Source of the DNA: Pseudomonadota bacterium
Lineage (GTDB): Bacteria > Pseudomonadota > Alphaproteobacteria > Sphingomonadales > Sphingomonadaceae
DNA length: 13,865 nucleotides
Assembly: GCA_030271565.1 (NCBI GenBank)
Contig: JARXKR010000046.1
Location: 1-13,865, forward strand
Direction of reading: 5' to 3'
Each line of letters opens with the position of its first letter. Positions within the stretch are counted from its first letter, which is position 1. Shown here one piece after another: positions 6,219-13,865 of the stretch. The notes beneath the pieces are model-generated. The model made no database searches and was not told the DNA's origin. It saw only the letters and a program-made list of their open reading frames with translations. A program made the position numbers and the translations under genes.

Positions 6219-8886
6219 TCTTGGCCAGCGCGGCCGACAGTTCGGCTCCGCGCGCATCCTTGAGCAGGCCGCAGCTGCGCACCCGCTCGACCGTGCGATC
6301 AAGCTCGAGCGCGCCGGTCTTGCCGGCGAGGCGTGGTCCGAGCAGCGCGGCGATTTCATCCGCGCGGGCTGCCGAACAGAACCCGCCAACCGTGCGCGGC
6401 AGACCAGCGGTGAAGAAAATCCCGCCGCCGCCGCCGGCCAGCTCGTCAAAATGGAGCTTGAGCCACTCGAACCCCATGTCGCGAGTGCCTCTGTCGCCGA
6501 TTACCGCACGGATCATGCCCAGTCGTTCGCTGCTTCGCAGCCGCGTATCGGTTTTGCTGTCGAGCACCCACTTCGCCACTTCCGCATTGCCCGAACCGGC
6601 AACCGCGCTCAACGCGGCCGGGCGCAGCAACGCATCCTGCGAGCCGAGCGCCTTTTCGAACAGCGCCTTGGCTGCATCGAGCCCGCCTTCATCGTTGAGC
6701 ACCGAGAAGGCCAGACCGAACCAGGTCGGATCGAGCGCGCGCGCGTCACCCGCCAGAAAGGCGCGTCCTGCTTTGGCGAGCACATTGCGGACCCCAGGAT
6801 CGCGCGCGATGGTCGCCAGTTGCTCGACCACCTGCTCGCGGCTTTGCGATTTTTCAGGGTCCTCGCCTGTGTAGGCTGCGGTGCGCGGATCGAACCCCAG
6901 TACCGTGAGCTTGGGCGCGTAGATACGCTCAACCAATCGGCGGTAGCCCGCCTGACCCGCAGGTGAAAGCAACCCGGCGGTGTCAAAAATCTCTAGCGTG
7001 TCCATCCCCGCCTTGCTGGCATAGCTATCGGGATTGAGCGCCAACTGCTGCGCTCCGGCGATCAGCTGCGCCGGACTGGCGCGGCCGGCGCGGAAGCTGG
7101 CGTAGAGCGAATCGGACAGTGCCTGGGCTTCGCCCCCCGGGAGCTTCGCAGCGCTGGCAATCAGCCGGTCCCATTCGGCCGCAGGGAGTTCAAAGCGGTA
7201 ATAGCCGGTCCCGCCGACATTGGGGATCAGCGCGCCGCTACCGCGCAGGGTAACGGTGCCGCTGGGTCCGGTCAGCAGTTGGCACTGCTTGGGCCCGGCG
7301 TCCCGCCGCACGCAAAGCGGCACCCCCCAGCGCTCGGCCGGGGCTTTAGCCCCGAGCATCGCATAGCGGCTCTGGGTTATCCGGAAGCTGCCCTTGGGAC
7401 CGGGCGAAAATGTGACAAGCGGCACGCCTTGCTGGTCGGTGAAGCTCTGCATCGCGGGGATGATCCGTGGGTCCCCCGAAGCAGCGGCCATCGCAGCGAA
7501 GAAATCGGTACTGGTGGCGTTGCCATAACGATGCGCCGCCATATAGCCGCGCACTCCGGCGCGGAACTTGTCGTCGCCCATGTAACCCGCGATCATCGCC
7601 ACCACGTGACCACCCTTGCCGTAAGTGATCGAATCGAAGGCTTCGTCGATCTGGGCGTTGGTCGGGATCGGCTGATGGATCGCGCGGCCCGCGACCAGCG
7701 CGTCGGTGCGCATCGCGGAAAAGCCCTCGGCCAGCGCGCCGGCCTTGATGTTGAGATCGGGCCGCCATTCATCGCCGATGCGGAAGCCCATCCAGTTGGC
7801 GAAGCTTTCGTTGAGCCAGATATCGTCCCACCACGCCGGAGTGACGAGATCGCCGAACCACTGGTGCGACAACTCGTGGCTGACGACCATCCCGAAGGTG
7901 CGTTTGTGGCCGGTACTGGCGGCATCGTCGAGTACCAGGATCGAATCCGCGTAAAGATCGGCCCCAGCATTTTCCATCGCCCCGGGCATGATCGGCGAGG
8001 TGATCTGGTCGAGCTTGGGATAAGGGAACGGCTGGTTGAAATACCGTTCGAGATGCGTGACGATGCCCTTGGTGCCTTCGAGCGCGAAAGCGGTCTTGCC
8101 GCCATTCTGCTTGGTCGTGATGACCCGCACCGGCAGCGGCTTGGCCCGCTGCGGGGTGGCCGGGACCGTGCCCTCAACCGCCACGAACGGCCCGACCATC
8201 ATCGCCACCAGATAGGTCGGGAGCGGCAGCGTGGGCGCGAAGCGGTGCACGGCGAGGCCGTTCTCGGTGGTAACCGAAGCCTCGGGCGCGTTGCTCACCG
8301 CCATCTGCCCGGGTTTGGTCCGCAGGGTCACGGTAAACGGCACCTTGAAGCCCGGCTCGTCGAACCCGGGGTAGGCGGCACGGGCATCGATCGATTCGAA
8401 CTGGGTCCAGCTGTACCAGTCATCGCCGACCTTGACGTGGAACATGCCCGCCGGGCCGCTCCCGAACGAGGCCTGATAATCGAAGCTGAGAGTTACCGGA
8501 CCAGCTGGCAGCGCACGATCGAACACCAACCGGGCCACACCGCTGGCTTCGATCTCGTGCCATTGCCCGGCAAAGGTCTGCCCGCCGGCGGTCGCCACGG
8601 CCTTGCTCATCCTGAGCCCGCGGCCGTGGAGGTCGACGTAGTTGCTCGGGGCCTTCAAGCTGGCGTCGATTTCGACGTGGCCGGAGAAATTCTCCTGCGC
8701 CGGATCGACCGTCAGGTCGAGGCGGTATGCCATTGGGTGTACCGCGTCGGTCAGCTTGCCAAGCGGGACCGGCGCCAGCGCGGCGGCCGATGCGGCCGCA
8801 GGATCCGCTGCCGCAGGGGCATCGCCCAGCAGCGGCGCGGCAAGCGCGAGTGAAAGGGTAGACGCGGCTAACAGCAATGTGCGCAT
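6211..8886 (-). CDS. Secreted M1-family zinc aminopeptidase
   Basis: This 891-residue protein has the M1 (gluzincin) signatures. GAMEN is at 302-306, which binds the substrate N-terminus. HELSH at 337-341, with E338 as base, is followed 18 residues later by the third zinc ligand E360 (WLNESFANW). The N-terminal beta-saddle domain spans about 50-240, and an ERAP1-like helical C-terminal domain fills the last 350 residues or so. The start MRTLLLAASTLSLALAAPLL is a signal peptide, followed by an Ala/Pro-rich linker to about residue 40, so the enzyme is expected in the periplasm or tethered there, trimming peptides from the N-terminus. The frame extends upstream to 9027, but ATG 8886 is preferred because it gives the signal peptide and has GGAG (8892-8895 on this strand) 5 bp before it. 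The gene stands alone in orientation behind the DUF853 gene and converges on the kinase. Natural substrates cannot be told from sequence. Confidence 0.95.
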   Translation of the reverse strand: MRTLLLAASTLSLALAAPLLGDAPAAADPAAASAAALAPVPLGKLTDAVHPMAYRLDLTVDPAQENFSGHVEIDASLKAPSNYVDLHGRGLRMSKAVATAGGQTFAGQWHEIEASGVARLVFDRALPAGPVTLSFDYQASFGSGPAGMFHVKVGDDWYSWTQFESIDARAAYPGFDEPGFKVPFTVTLRTKPGQMAVSNAPEASVTTENGLAVHRFAPTLPLPTYLVAMMVGPFVAVEGTVPATPQRAKPLPVRVITTKQNGGKTAFALEGTKGIVTHLERYFNQPFPYPKLDQITSPIMPGAMENAGADLYADSILVLDDAASTGHKRTFGMVVSHELSHQWFGDLVTPAWWDDIWLNESFANWMGFRIGDEWRPDLNIKAGALAEGFSAMRTDALVAGRAIHQPIPTNAQIDEAFDSITYGKGGHVVAMIAGYMGDDKFRAGVRGYMAAHRYGNATSTDFFAAMAAASGDPRIIPAMQSFTDQQGVPLVTFSPGPKGSFRITQSRYAMLGAKAPAERWGVPLCVRRDAGPKQCQLLTGPSGTVTLRGSGALIPNVGGTGYYRFELPAAEWDRLIASAAKLPGGEAQALSDSLYASFRAGRASPAQLIAGAQQLALNPDSYASKAGMDTLEIFDTAGLLSPAGQAGYRRLVERIYAPKLTVLGFDPRTAAYTGEDPEKSQSREQVVEQLATIARDPGVRNVLAKAGRAFLAGDARALDPTWFGLAFSVLNDEGGLDAAKALFEKALGSQDALLRPAALSAVAGSGNAEVAKWVLDSKTDTRLRSSERLGMIRAVIGDRGTRDMGFEWLKLHFDELAGGGGGIFFTAGLPRTVGGFCSAARADEIAALLGPRLAGKTGALELDRTVERVRSCGLLKDARGAELSAALAKIN

Positions 8887-8898
8887 GGGTACTCCGGT

Positions 8899-8920
8899 GG
8901 CGACCTTATGGTTTGTCGCC
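8899..8920 (-). repeat. 6-bp hairpin just upstream of the M1 ribosome site
   Basis: On the minus strand, GGCGAC and GTCGCC flank a 10-nt loop. The stem ends 3 bp before the GGAG of the M1 aminopeptidase gene. If transcribed it could limit ribosome access. It is short, so chance is not excluded. Confidence 0.35.
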
Positions 8921-8949
8921 ACACAGCCCAAACCCGGAGGCAATGAGCC

Positions 8950-8975
8950 CAAGGTTCGACCAAGCGCCAACCTTG
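8950..8975 (-). repeat. 7-bp inverted repeat after the DUF853 stop codon
   Basis: CAAGGTT (8950-8956) and AACCTTG (8969-8975) are perfect complements around a 12-bp loop, beginning 18 bp past the DUF853 TAA on the minus strand. The position suits a terminator or 3'-end hairpin, but no T run follows, so termination is doubtful. Confidence 0.3.
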
Positions 8976-8992
8976 CCCGACCAGTGTCGGAT

Positions 8993-10567
8993 TTAGCGCA
9001 ACAATCCGCCCAGCAAGCCGCGAGCAAACCGGCCGAGCATGGCCCCGCCGAGCGCGGTACCGATCGCCCCCGCCGCTGCGCTCGCTGCCGAAGCCCCGAT
9101 TTTGGCGTTCGACCGCCGCCCGGTCATCTGCCGCGCGATCATCGTCCCGGCCGAGGCCGCGGCTGCACCAAATGCCGCCTTGCCCGCACGCTCCCACATG
9201 CTGGGGCTGGCGCGCGGCTGGGCCCGCTGGACTGCCGGGCCCTGAGTATCGACCACCGCCGCCGCTGCCACCGCATCATGGGCCTTCTGCGCGAGCACTT
9301 CGGCGGCACTCTCGCGGTTGACCGACGTATCGTACTTGTCGCCGAATGGGCTGGCCGACTGGATGTTTGCGCGCTCCTCATCGCTTACCGGGCCGAGCCG
9401 CGAACGCGGCGGCGCAATCAGGGTGCGCTGGACCACGGTCGGGGCGCCCTCGTCATCGAGCATCGAGACCAGCGCCTCGCCGACCTTGAGCTGGGTAATC
9501 ACCGCCTCGACATCGAGCGCAGGATTGATCCGGAAAGTATCGGCCATGGCCCGGATCGCCCGCTGGTCGCGCGGAGTGAAAGCGCGCAGCGCGTGCTGGA
9601 CCCGGTTGCCGAGTTGCCCGGCGATTTTCTCGGGAATGTCGATCGGATTCTGGGTGACGAAATAGACCCCCACCCCCTTCGAACGGATCAGCCGCACCAC
9701 CTGCTCGACCTTGTCGAACAGGGCTTGCGGGGCATCGTCGAACAGCAGGTGCGCTTCGTCGAAGAAGAACACCAGTATGGGCTTTTCCGGATCGCCCAGC
9801 TCGGGCAGCGCCTCGAACAATTCGGACAGCAGCCACAGCAGGAAGGTCGCGTAAAGCTTGGGGCTGCGCATCAGCTGATCGGCGGCGAGGACGTTGATGA
9901 TGCCCTTGCCGTTCGCGTCGCAGCGCAAGAAGTCGTTGATCTCGAACGCTGGTTCACCAAAGAACCTGTCCGCATCCTGCCCTTCGAACGCGAGCAGCTG
10001 GCGCTGGATCGTCCCCACGCTGGCGCGCGAGATGTTGCCATAAGTGGTGGTCAGCTCGCTCGCCCTGTCGGCACAGGCGATCAGCGCCTGCTGCAAATCG
10101 CCGAAATCGAGCAGCAGTAACTGGTTGTCATCGGCCCATTTGAACACGATCGACAGCACACCTTCCTGCGTATCGTTGAGATCGAGCAGGCGCGAGAGCA
10201 GCAGCGGCCCCATCTCCGATACCGTCGTGCGAATCGGATGGCCCTTGACCCCGTACAGGTCCCAGAACACCGCCGGGTTATCGCGGTAGGCAAAGTCGGC
10301 GATGCCAAGGTCTGCGGCGCGCTGCCGGATCGCATCGGCGTGGGCAAAGCTGTCACTGCCGGCCATCGCAATCCCCGACAGATCGCCTTTCACATCGGCG
10401 AGAAAAACCGCCACCCCATCGGCCGAAAACTGCTCGGCAATGGTCTGCAGTGTCACAGTCTTGCCGGTCCCGGTTGCGCCTGCGACCATGCCGTGGCGGT
10501 TGGCCATGCCCAGCCGCAAGGTCTGCGCCTCACCATTGTCGGCCAAGCCGACGTAGATATCTTCCAT
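8993..10567 (-). CDS. HerA-like P-loop ATPase, DUF853/YjgR family
   Basis: This 524-residue cytoplasmic ATPase has Walker A GATGTGKT at 30-37 and Walker B ILVFFFDEAHLL with D270-E271. A downstream sensor segment, GVGVYFVTQNPIDIPEKIAGQLGNR, is typical of the HerA/FtsK-like group. NANGKGIINVLAAD-like and PKLYATFLLWLLSELFE blocks match the DUF853 family known from E. coli YjgR (about 500 residues), whose role is not established. The C-terminal 80 residues or so are Ala/Gly-rich (GKAAFGAAAASAG, ASAASAAAGAIGTALGGAML, ending FARGLLGGLLR), an amphipathic-looking tail that may touch a membrane. The frame reaches 10684, but ATG 10567 is chosen: it has GAGGAA 10 bp before it on the minus strand and gives the family's short MEDIYVGL start. 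It is divergent from pabB and lies 106 bp upstream of the M1 gene. HerA proper works with NurA nuclease; no nurA is present here. Confidence 0.9.
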   Translation of the reverse strand: MEDIYVGLADNGEAQTLRLGMANRHGMVAGATGTGKTVTLQTIAEQFSADGVAVFLADVKGDLSGIAMAGSDSFAHADAIRQRAADLGIADFAYRDNPAVFWDLYGVKGHPIRTTVSEMGPLLLSRLLDLNDTQEGVLSIVFKWADDNQLLLLDFGDLQQALIACADRASELTTTYGNISRASVGTIQRQLLAFEGQDADRFFGEPAFEINDFLRCDANGKGIINVLAADQLMRSPKLYATFLLWLLSELFEALPELGDPEKPILVFFFDEAHLLFDDAPQALFDKVEQVVRLIRSKGVGVYFVTQNPIDIPEKIAGQLGNRVQHALRAFTPRDQRAIRAMADTFRINPALDVEAVITQLKVGEALVSMLDDEGAPTVVQRTLIAPPRSRLGPVSDEERANIQSASPFGDKYDTSVNRESAAEVLAQKAHDAVAAAAVVDTQGPAVQRAQPRASPSMWERAGKAAFGAAAASAGTMIARQMTGRRSNAKIGASAASAAAGAIGTALGGAMLGRFARGLLGGLLR

Positions 10568-10620
10568 CTGCAACGGGTTCCTCGTTAAACCACTGGCACG
10601 GAGATAGAACGCACCATACC

Positions 10621-10639
10621 GCTGCGCGAGCAGCTTTTT
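10621..10639 (+). terminator. Short hairpin with GCGA tetraloop and T5 run upstream of pabB
   Basis: GCTGC-GCGA-GCAGC followed by TTTTT has the form of an intrinsic terminator: a 5-bp GC stem, a GNRA loop and five T. It lies 36 bp before pabB and antisense to nothing coding. It could stop antisense transcription into the spacer, or act as a leader attenuator if a pabB promoter lies further upstream. The stem is short, so confidence is low. Confidence 0.35.
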
Positions 10640-10666
10640 GCAACTCCTGCCAAGCGCGGCTAGAGC
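10638..10666 (+). promoter_or_regulatory. Candidate pabB promoter placing the transcript start next to the ATG
   Basis: TTGCAA (10638-10643), a 17-bp gap, and TAGAGC (10661-10666) resemble a sigma-70-type promoter (four and three of six matches). Transcription would begin near 10673, only about two bases before ATG 10675, and no Shine-Dalgarno is seen before that ATG. A leaderless or near-leaderless message is therefore possible. The box match is modest. Confidence 0.3.
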
Positions 10667-10674
10667 TGCCCGCG

Positions 10675-12459
10675 ATGCACGCACCCTTCATCCTGCTCGA
10701 CGATGCCCGGCCTGATGGGGCCAGCCCGGCGCGGCTGTATGCGAACCCGCGCGAGATCGTCGTGGCGCGGAGCGTGGATGAGGTTCTGCCAGCGCTCGAA
10801 CGCATCGCGGCACTGCGGAGCGAAGGCCTCCATCTGGCTGGGTACCTCGCCTATGAAGCCGGACTGGCGCTCGAACCGAAACTGGCTGGACTGGCACCCG
10901 CACGCACCGGCGCGACCGGTCCGCTGATGTGGTTCGGCGCATTTGAAACCTACCGCGAATTGGCCGACGGCGAGGTCCCGACCTGGCTGGCCGAGCAGGC
11001 AAGTGGCCCGGCGCAAATCGGCCCGCTCGATCCGCAGCTTTCGGCGGGCGGTTATGCTCGGGCTTTCGCCGCGCTGCAGGAACGGATTGCGGCGGGCGAT
11101 ATTTATCAGGCCAACCTGACTTTTGCACTGGCGGGATCGTACCATGGCGATCCGCTCGCGCTTTATGCCGCCGCGCGGCCTGCGGCGGGTGCGGGCTATG
11201 GCGGGGTGGTGTTCGACGGCAGCCATTGGCTCTTGAGCTTTTCGCCCGAACTGTTCTTTTCGGAACGCGACGGCGCCGTGTTGGCCAAGCCGATGAAGGG
11301 CACGCGGCCGCGCGGACGCGATGCGGCGGAAGACGCGGCGCTCAAGGCCGAACTCGAAGGATCGGAAAAAGACCGCGCTGAAAACCTGATGATCGTCGAT
11401 CTGCTGCGCAACGACCTTAGCCGGGTCGCAGTGCCGGGCAGCGTCAAGGTTGACCATGCCTTCGCGGTGGAGACCTACCCCACGGTTCACCAGATGATTA
11501 CCACAGTGCGCGCGAAACTGGCGGATGGCACCAGCGCAGTCGAAATGCTGCGCGCGCTGTTCCCATGCGGCTCGATCACCGGCGCGCCCAAGATCCGCGC
11601 GATGGAGCTGATCGATCAGACCGAACGCGATGCGCGCGGGCCTTATTGCGGTGCGATCGGGCGGATCGACGCGGGCGGCGACGCGGCCTTTAACGTCGCG
11701 ATCCGCACACTGCGCCTGACCCCGACCGAAAACCATCGCGGCCGTGCAGTGTTCGGGGTTGGCTCGGCGGTCGTGGCCGACAGCGAGGTGCTGACCGAGT
11801 GGCGCGAATGCCTGATCAAGGGCGGGTTTGTCCGTCTGGCAGCAGGCGGGGCGGACCTGATCGAGACGATGCGCTTCACCCCCGACGACGGCATTGCGCT
11901 GCTCGAACTGCATCTCGAACGGATCAAGGCGAGCGCTGCCGAGCTGGGCTTTGCCTTCGATCGTCACGCGGTGCGCAACGCGATCCAGGCGCTGTGTTTT
12001 GATGCCGACGCATCGGCCAAGGTCCGGCTGCTGGTCTCGCGCAGCGGCGCTTACTGTCTCGAGCTGGGCGAACTGCCCGCACCGCTCGCCGGGCCAGTGA
12101 CCTGCGCGGTGTTGCCAATGCCGGTCGATAGCGGCGACTGGCGGCTGCGCCACAAAAGCAGCGACCGGCATTTCTACGAGGCCGCATTGGCTGCCGCACG
12201 CGGGGTCGGAGCGGGCGAGGCGCTGCTCATCCGTGACGACGGACTGCTCACCGAAGGCAGCTTCACATCGCTGTTCGTCGAACGCGATGGCACGCTGCTC
12301 ACCCCGCCCGCCTCGCTCGGCTTGCTCCCCGGCGTGCTGCGGCGCTCGCTGATCGATGCTGGCCGCGCGCTCGAAGCCGAACTGAAGCTGGCCGACCTCG
12401 CTGGCGGGTTCCTGATCGGGAATGCCTTGCGCGGGTTGATCCCGGCGGCGCTGCGGTGA
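10675..12459 (+). CDS. pabB: PabB-PabC fusion: aminodeoxychorismate synthase component I / aminodeoxychorismate lyase
   Basis: This 594-residue bifunctional enzyme makes p-aminobenzoate for folate. Residues 1 to about 390 are the chorismate-binding PabB half. Motifs are IYQANLTFAL, KPMKGTRPRG with the PabB-type lysine K208, RNDLSRVA and GSITGAPKIRAMELID (299-314). It turns chorismate into aminodeoxychorismate using ammonia from a PabA glutaminase, which is not in this window. Residues from about 392 to 594 are a class IV PLP enzyme. It begins DLIETMRFTPDDGIALLELH and carries LRHKSSDRHFYEAAL with the likely PLP lysine K494, then LTEGSFTSLFV; it should release pyruvate and p-aminobenzoate. The fused order is known in many bacteria. 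ATG 10675 is chosen because it opens the conserved HAPFILLDDARP block, and frame upstream of it would overlap the divergent gene. No ribosome site is evident. The TGA overlaps the next gene's GTG. Which component I function dominates (PabB rather than TrpE) rests on the PIKGT-type lysine and the fused lyase. Confidence 0.93.
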   Translation: MHAPFILLDDARPDGASPARLYANPREIVVARSVDEVLPALERIAALRSEGLHLAGYLAYEAGLALEPKLAGLAPARTGATGPLMWFGAFETYRELADGEVPTWLAEQASGPAQIGPLDPQLSAGGYARAFAALQERIAAGDIYQANLTFALAGSYHGDPLALYAAARPAAGAGYGGVVFDGSHWLLSFSPELFFSERDGAVLAKPMKGTRPRGRDAAEDAALKAELEGSEKDRAENLMIVDLLRNDLSRVAVPGSVKVDHAFAVETYPTVHQMITTVRAKLADGTSAVEMLRALFPCGSITGAPKIRAMELIDQTERDARGPYCGAIGRIDAGGDAAFNVAIRTLRLTPTENHRGRAVFGVGSAVVADSEVLTEWRECLIKGGFVRLAAGGADLIETMRFTPDDGIALLELHLERIKASAAELGFAFDRHAVRNAIQALCFDADASAKVRLLVSRSGAYCLELGELPAPLAGPVTCAVLPMPVDSGDWRLRHKSSDRHFYEAALAAARGVGAGEALLIRDDGLLTEGSFTSLFVERDGTLLTPPASLGLLPGVLRRSLIDAGRALEAELKLADLAGGFLIGNALRGLIPAALR

Positions 12460-13622
12460 AGCTGAGCGAGGCCCTCAGCCGGATCGCCCCGTCGCGCACC
12501 GCCGCGATGATGGACCGCGCGTTCGAACTGAAGGCGGCGGGCAGGGATATCATTTCGCTCTCGGTGGGCGAGCCCGATTTCGCCACCCCGCAACACGTCA
12601 TCGCTGCGACTAAGGCGGCGCTCGACGCGGGCGAGACCAAGTACACCGCAGTTTCAGGTACCCAGCGCCTACGCGAAGCTGCAGCGCTGCATTTCGAACG
12701 CGACCTAGGCGTCACCGTGCCGGCCAGCCAGACGATGGTCAGTTCGGGCGGCAAGCAAGCGATCTTCCATGCGTTGCTAGCCACGCTCGATCCGGGCGAC
12801 GAAGTGTTGATTCCCGCACCTTGGTGGGTTTCCTATCCCGAGATCGTGCGGTTTGCCGGCGGTATGGTAATGCCGCTCGAGACCACGCCCGCGAGCGGCT
12901 ACCGCATCACGCCTGCGCAGCTTGAAGCGGCGATCACGCCTCGGACGACCTGGCTGCTGCTCAACAGCCCCGGCAACCCGACCGGCTCGGTCTATTCGGC
13001 TGAGGAGCTGCGCGCGCTGGGCGAGGTACTGGCGCGGCATCCGCAGATCATGGTCATGTCCGACGATATCTACGCCCCGCTGCGCTATCTGCCTGGGCGG
13101 CACGCTACCTTGGCGGCTATCTGCCCAAACCTCGCCGAGCGGGTGCTGACCGTTTCGGGCCTGTCCAAAAGCCACGCCATGACCGGCTTCCGGATTGGCC
13201 TCGCCGCCGGGCCCGAATGGCTGATCAAGGCGATGGGCAAGCTGCAATCGCATTCGTCGGGCAACCCCTGCTCGATCAGCCAGGCTGCCGCCGTCGCCGC
13301 GCTCGAAGGTCCGCAGGAGTTCCTCGCTGACTGGTGCGGCATCATGCGCCACCGCCGTGACCGGGTGGTCGCCGCAATCAACGCAGTGCCCGGGCTCAGC
13401 ACCCCCAGCCCCGACGGTGCATTCTATTGCCTGGTCGATGCCAGCCCACTGATAGCCCGGTTCGGCGATGATGAAGCGCTGTGCCTGCATTTGCTCGATC
13501 ACGGCGTCGCGGTGGTTGCCGCCTCGGCCTTCGGGGGCCATGACGGTTTCCGGATCAGCTTCGCCGCGAGCGAAGCCGACCTCGATGAAGCAGTGCGCCG
13601 CATTGCAACAGCCCTGACATGA
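12456..13622 (+). CDS. Class I PLP-dependent aminotransferase (aspartate aminotransferase-like)
   Basis: This 388-residue cytosolic fold-type I transaminase is complete. Motifs are SVGEPDFATP (35-44), the substrate loop KYTAVSGTQRLREA, NSPGNPTGS (N170), the SDDIYAPLRY strand, VSGLSKSHAMTGFRIG with PLP lysine K238, and FRISFA with the carboxylate-binding arginine R366. These match the Igamma aspartate-aminotransferase group, which transfers amino groups among aspartate, glutamate and sometimes prephenate or other keto acids. The usual SKTYAMTGWR is SKSHAMTGFR here, with His for Tyr and Phe for Trp. The start is GTG 12456, inside the GTGA overlap with pabBC; it gives the family's normal N-terminus, and no upstream ATG exists without deep overlap. 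The ATGA overlap at 13619-13622 links it to the next gene. The partners do not settle its substrate, so I give no symbol. Confidence 0.9.
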   Translation: MKLSEALSRIAPSRTAAMMDRAFELKAAGRDIISLSVGEPDFATPQHVIAATKAALDAGETKYTAVSGTQRLREAAALHFERDLGVTVPASQTMVSSGGKQAIFHALLATLDPGDEVLIPAPWWVSYPEIVRFAGGMVMPLETTPASGYRITPAQLEAAITPRTTWLLLNSPGNPTGSVYSAEELRALGEVLARHPQIMVMSDDIYAPLRYLPGRHATLAAICPNLAERVLTVSGLSKSHAMTGFRIGLAAGPEWLIKAMGKLQSHSSGNPCSISQAAAVAALEGPQEFLADWCGIMRHRRDRVVAAINAVPGLSTPSPDGAFYCLVDASPLIARFGDDEALCLHLLDHGVAVVAASAFGGHDGFRISFAASEADLDEAVRRIATALT

Positions 13623-13865
13623 GTGCCCACCAGATGACCCAGCTGCCGATCCTGTTCGAAGACGGCGAAGCCTTGGTGATCGACAAGCCAGCCGGGCTGC
13701 CGATCGACCCGCCGCGCAATGGCGGGCTGAGCCTGGAGAACTATCTCGAAGCGCTCAAGCTCGGGTTCCAGCGGCTGCCGATCGCGGTGCACCGGCTCGA
13801 TCACGATACTTCGGGCTGCCTGCTGCTCGCGCGCAATCCCAAGGCGCACAAGCGCTTCGCCGCCG
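13619..13865 (+). CDS. RluA-family pseudouridine synthase, N-terminal part, runs off window
   Basis: The first 82 codons are visible. The opening is FEDGEALVIDKPAGLPIDPP (residues 13-32), the family's lysine-proline motif. It is followed by LPIAVHRLDHDTSGCLLLARNPKAH, with the catalytic aspartate D61 in HRLDHDTSG. RluA-type enzymes isomerise uridines in rRNA or tRNA. No S4 domain precedes the core, so this is the short RluA/C-like type; the exact target cannot be told from this piece. ATG 13619 overlaps the aminotransferase stop (ATGA); ATG 13634 is an alternative. The C-terminal part is beyond the window. Confidence 0.88.
   Translation, partial: MSAHQMTQLPILFEDGEALVIDKPAGLPIDPPRNGGLSLENYLEALKLGFQRLPIAVHRLDHDTSGCLLLARNPKAHKRFAA

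Noticed and set aside
7279..8853. Long plus-strand open frame of 524 codons opposite the M1 aminopeptidase
   Set aside because: It is the antisense shadow of a gene with complete M1 motifs; its translation is Arg/His/Gly-rich without any recognisable domain, as expected from high-GC third positions.
8887..9027. Upstream extension of the M1 aminopeptidase frame to 9027
   Set aside because: It would place 47 unrelated residues before a clear signal peptide and overlap the DUF853 stop.
8993..10567. HerA-like ATPase as part of a defence or NurA-HerA repair module
   Set aside because: No nuclease, SIR2 or other partner is adjacent; the motifs fit the widespread DUF853/YjgR family.
10568..10684. 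Upstream extension of the DUF853 frame to 10684
   Set aside because: It would overlap the pabB start, and the added residues are absent from the family pattern; ATG 10567 has a good GAGGAA site.
10660..12171. Minus-strand open frame of 503 codons opposite pabBC
   Set aside because: It lies wholly antisense to a gene with intact PabB and PabC motifs, and shows low-complexity Arg/Gln/Ala composition and no domain.

Overview
The window is high-GC, densely packed chromosomal DNA. The gene types (oligopeptidase B, a long cytosol-type aminopeptidase P, a secreted M1 aminopeptidase, a HerA-like/DUF853 ATPase, a PabB-PabC fusion), the codon use and the tight gene overlaps all suggest an alphaproteobacterium, most likely of the Sphingomonadales (Sphingomonas/Novosphingobium/Erythrobacter type). 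This placement is an inference from protein character; no rRNA or tRNA is present to confirm it. I see no phage, transposon, CRISPR array or composition break, so this reads as core genome rather than an island.

Layout. 1-579 (minus) is the N-terminal third of an oligopeptidase B. It diverges across 55 bp from a 603-residue M24 Xaa-Pro aminopeptidase (635-2446, plus). Next comes a two-gene unit, a small VOC-fold protein (2493-2864) and a small cupin (2878-3276); the cupin's ribosome site overlaps the VOC stop codon. From 3277 to 3457 lies the longest non-coding stretch. It holds a micro-duplication, a short hairpin, a 10-bp-period direct repeat and a 12-bp inverted repeat. It leads into a three-gene plus-strand operon: a secreted four-EF-hand, His/Met-rich protein (3458-4060), an OmpR-type response regulator (4081-4809) and a membrane histidine kinase (4809-6218). 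The kinase ends head-on against a secreted M1 metallopeptidase (6211-8886, minus), with the two stop codons overlapping. Behind that, also on minus, is a DUF853/YjgR-type ATPase (8993-10567). Across a 107-bp divergent spacer, a plus-strand operon begins: pabB-pabC fusion (10675-12459), class I aminotransferase (12456-13622, GTG start) and the N-terminus of an RluA-type pseudouridine synthase (13619 to the window edge). These are coupled by 4-bp overlaps.

How the genes work together. Three cytosolic or exported peptidases (oligopeptidase B, aminopeptidase P, M1) suggest peptide turnover, but they are separate transcription units. The pabBC fusion makes p-aminobenzoate for folate from chorismate in one polypeptide. 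The most distinctive group is the EF-hand/regulator/kinase operon. A periplasmic Ca-binding protein made together with a two-component pair suggests a divalent-cation-responsive circuit, and its upstream region carries direct repeats of the spacing OmpR-family regulators use. That circuit is a hypothesis from gene order and motifs, not something the sequence proves. I found no clearly new kind of system here.
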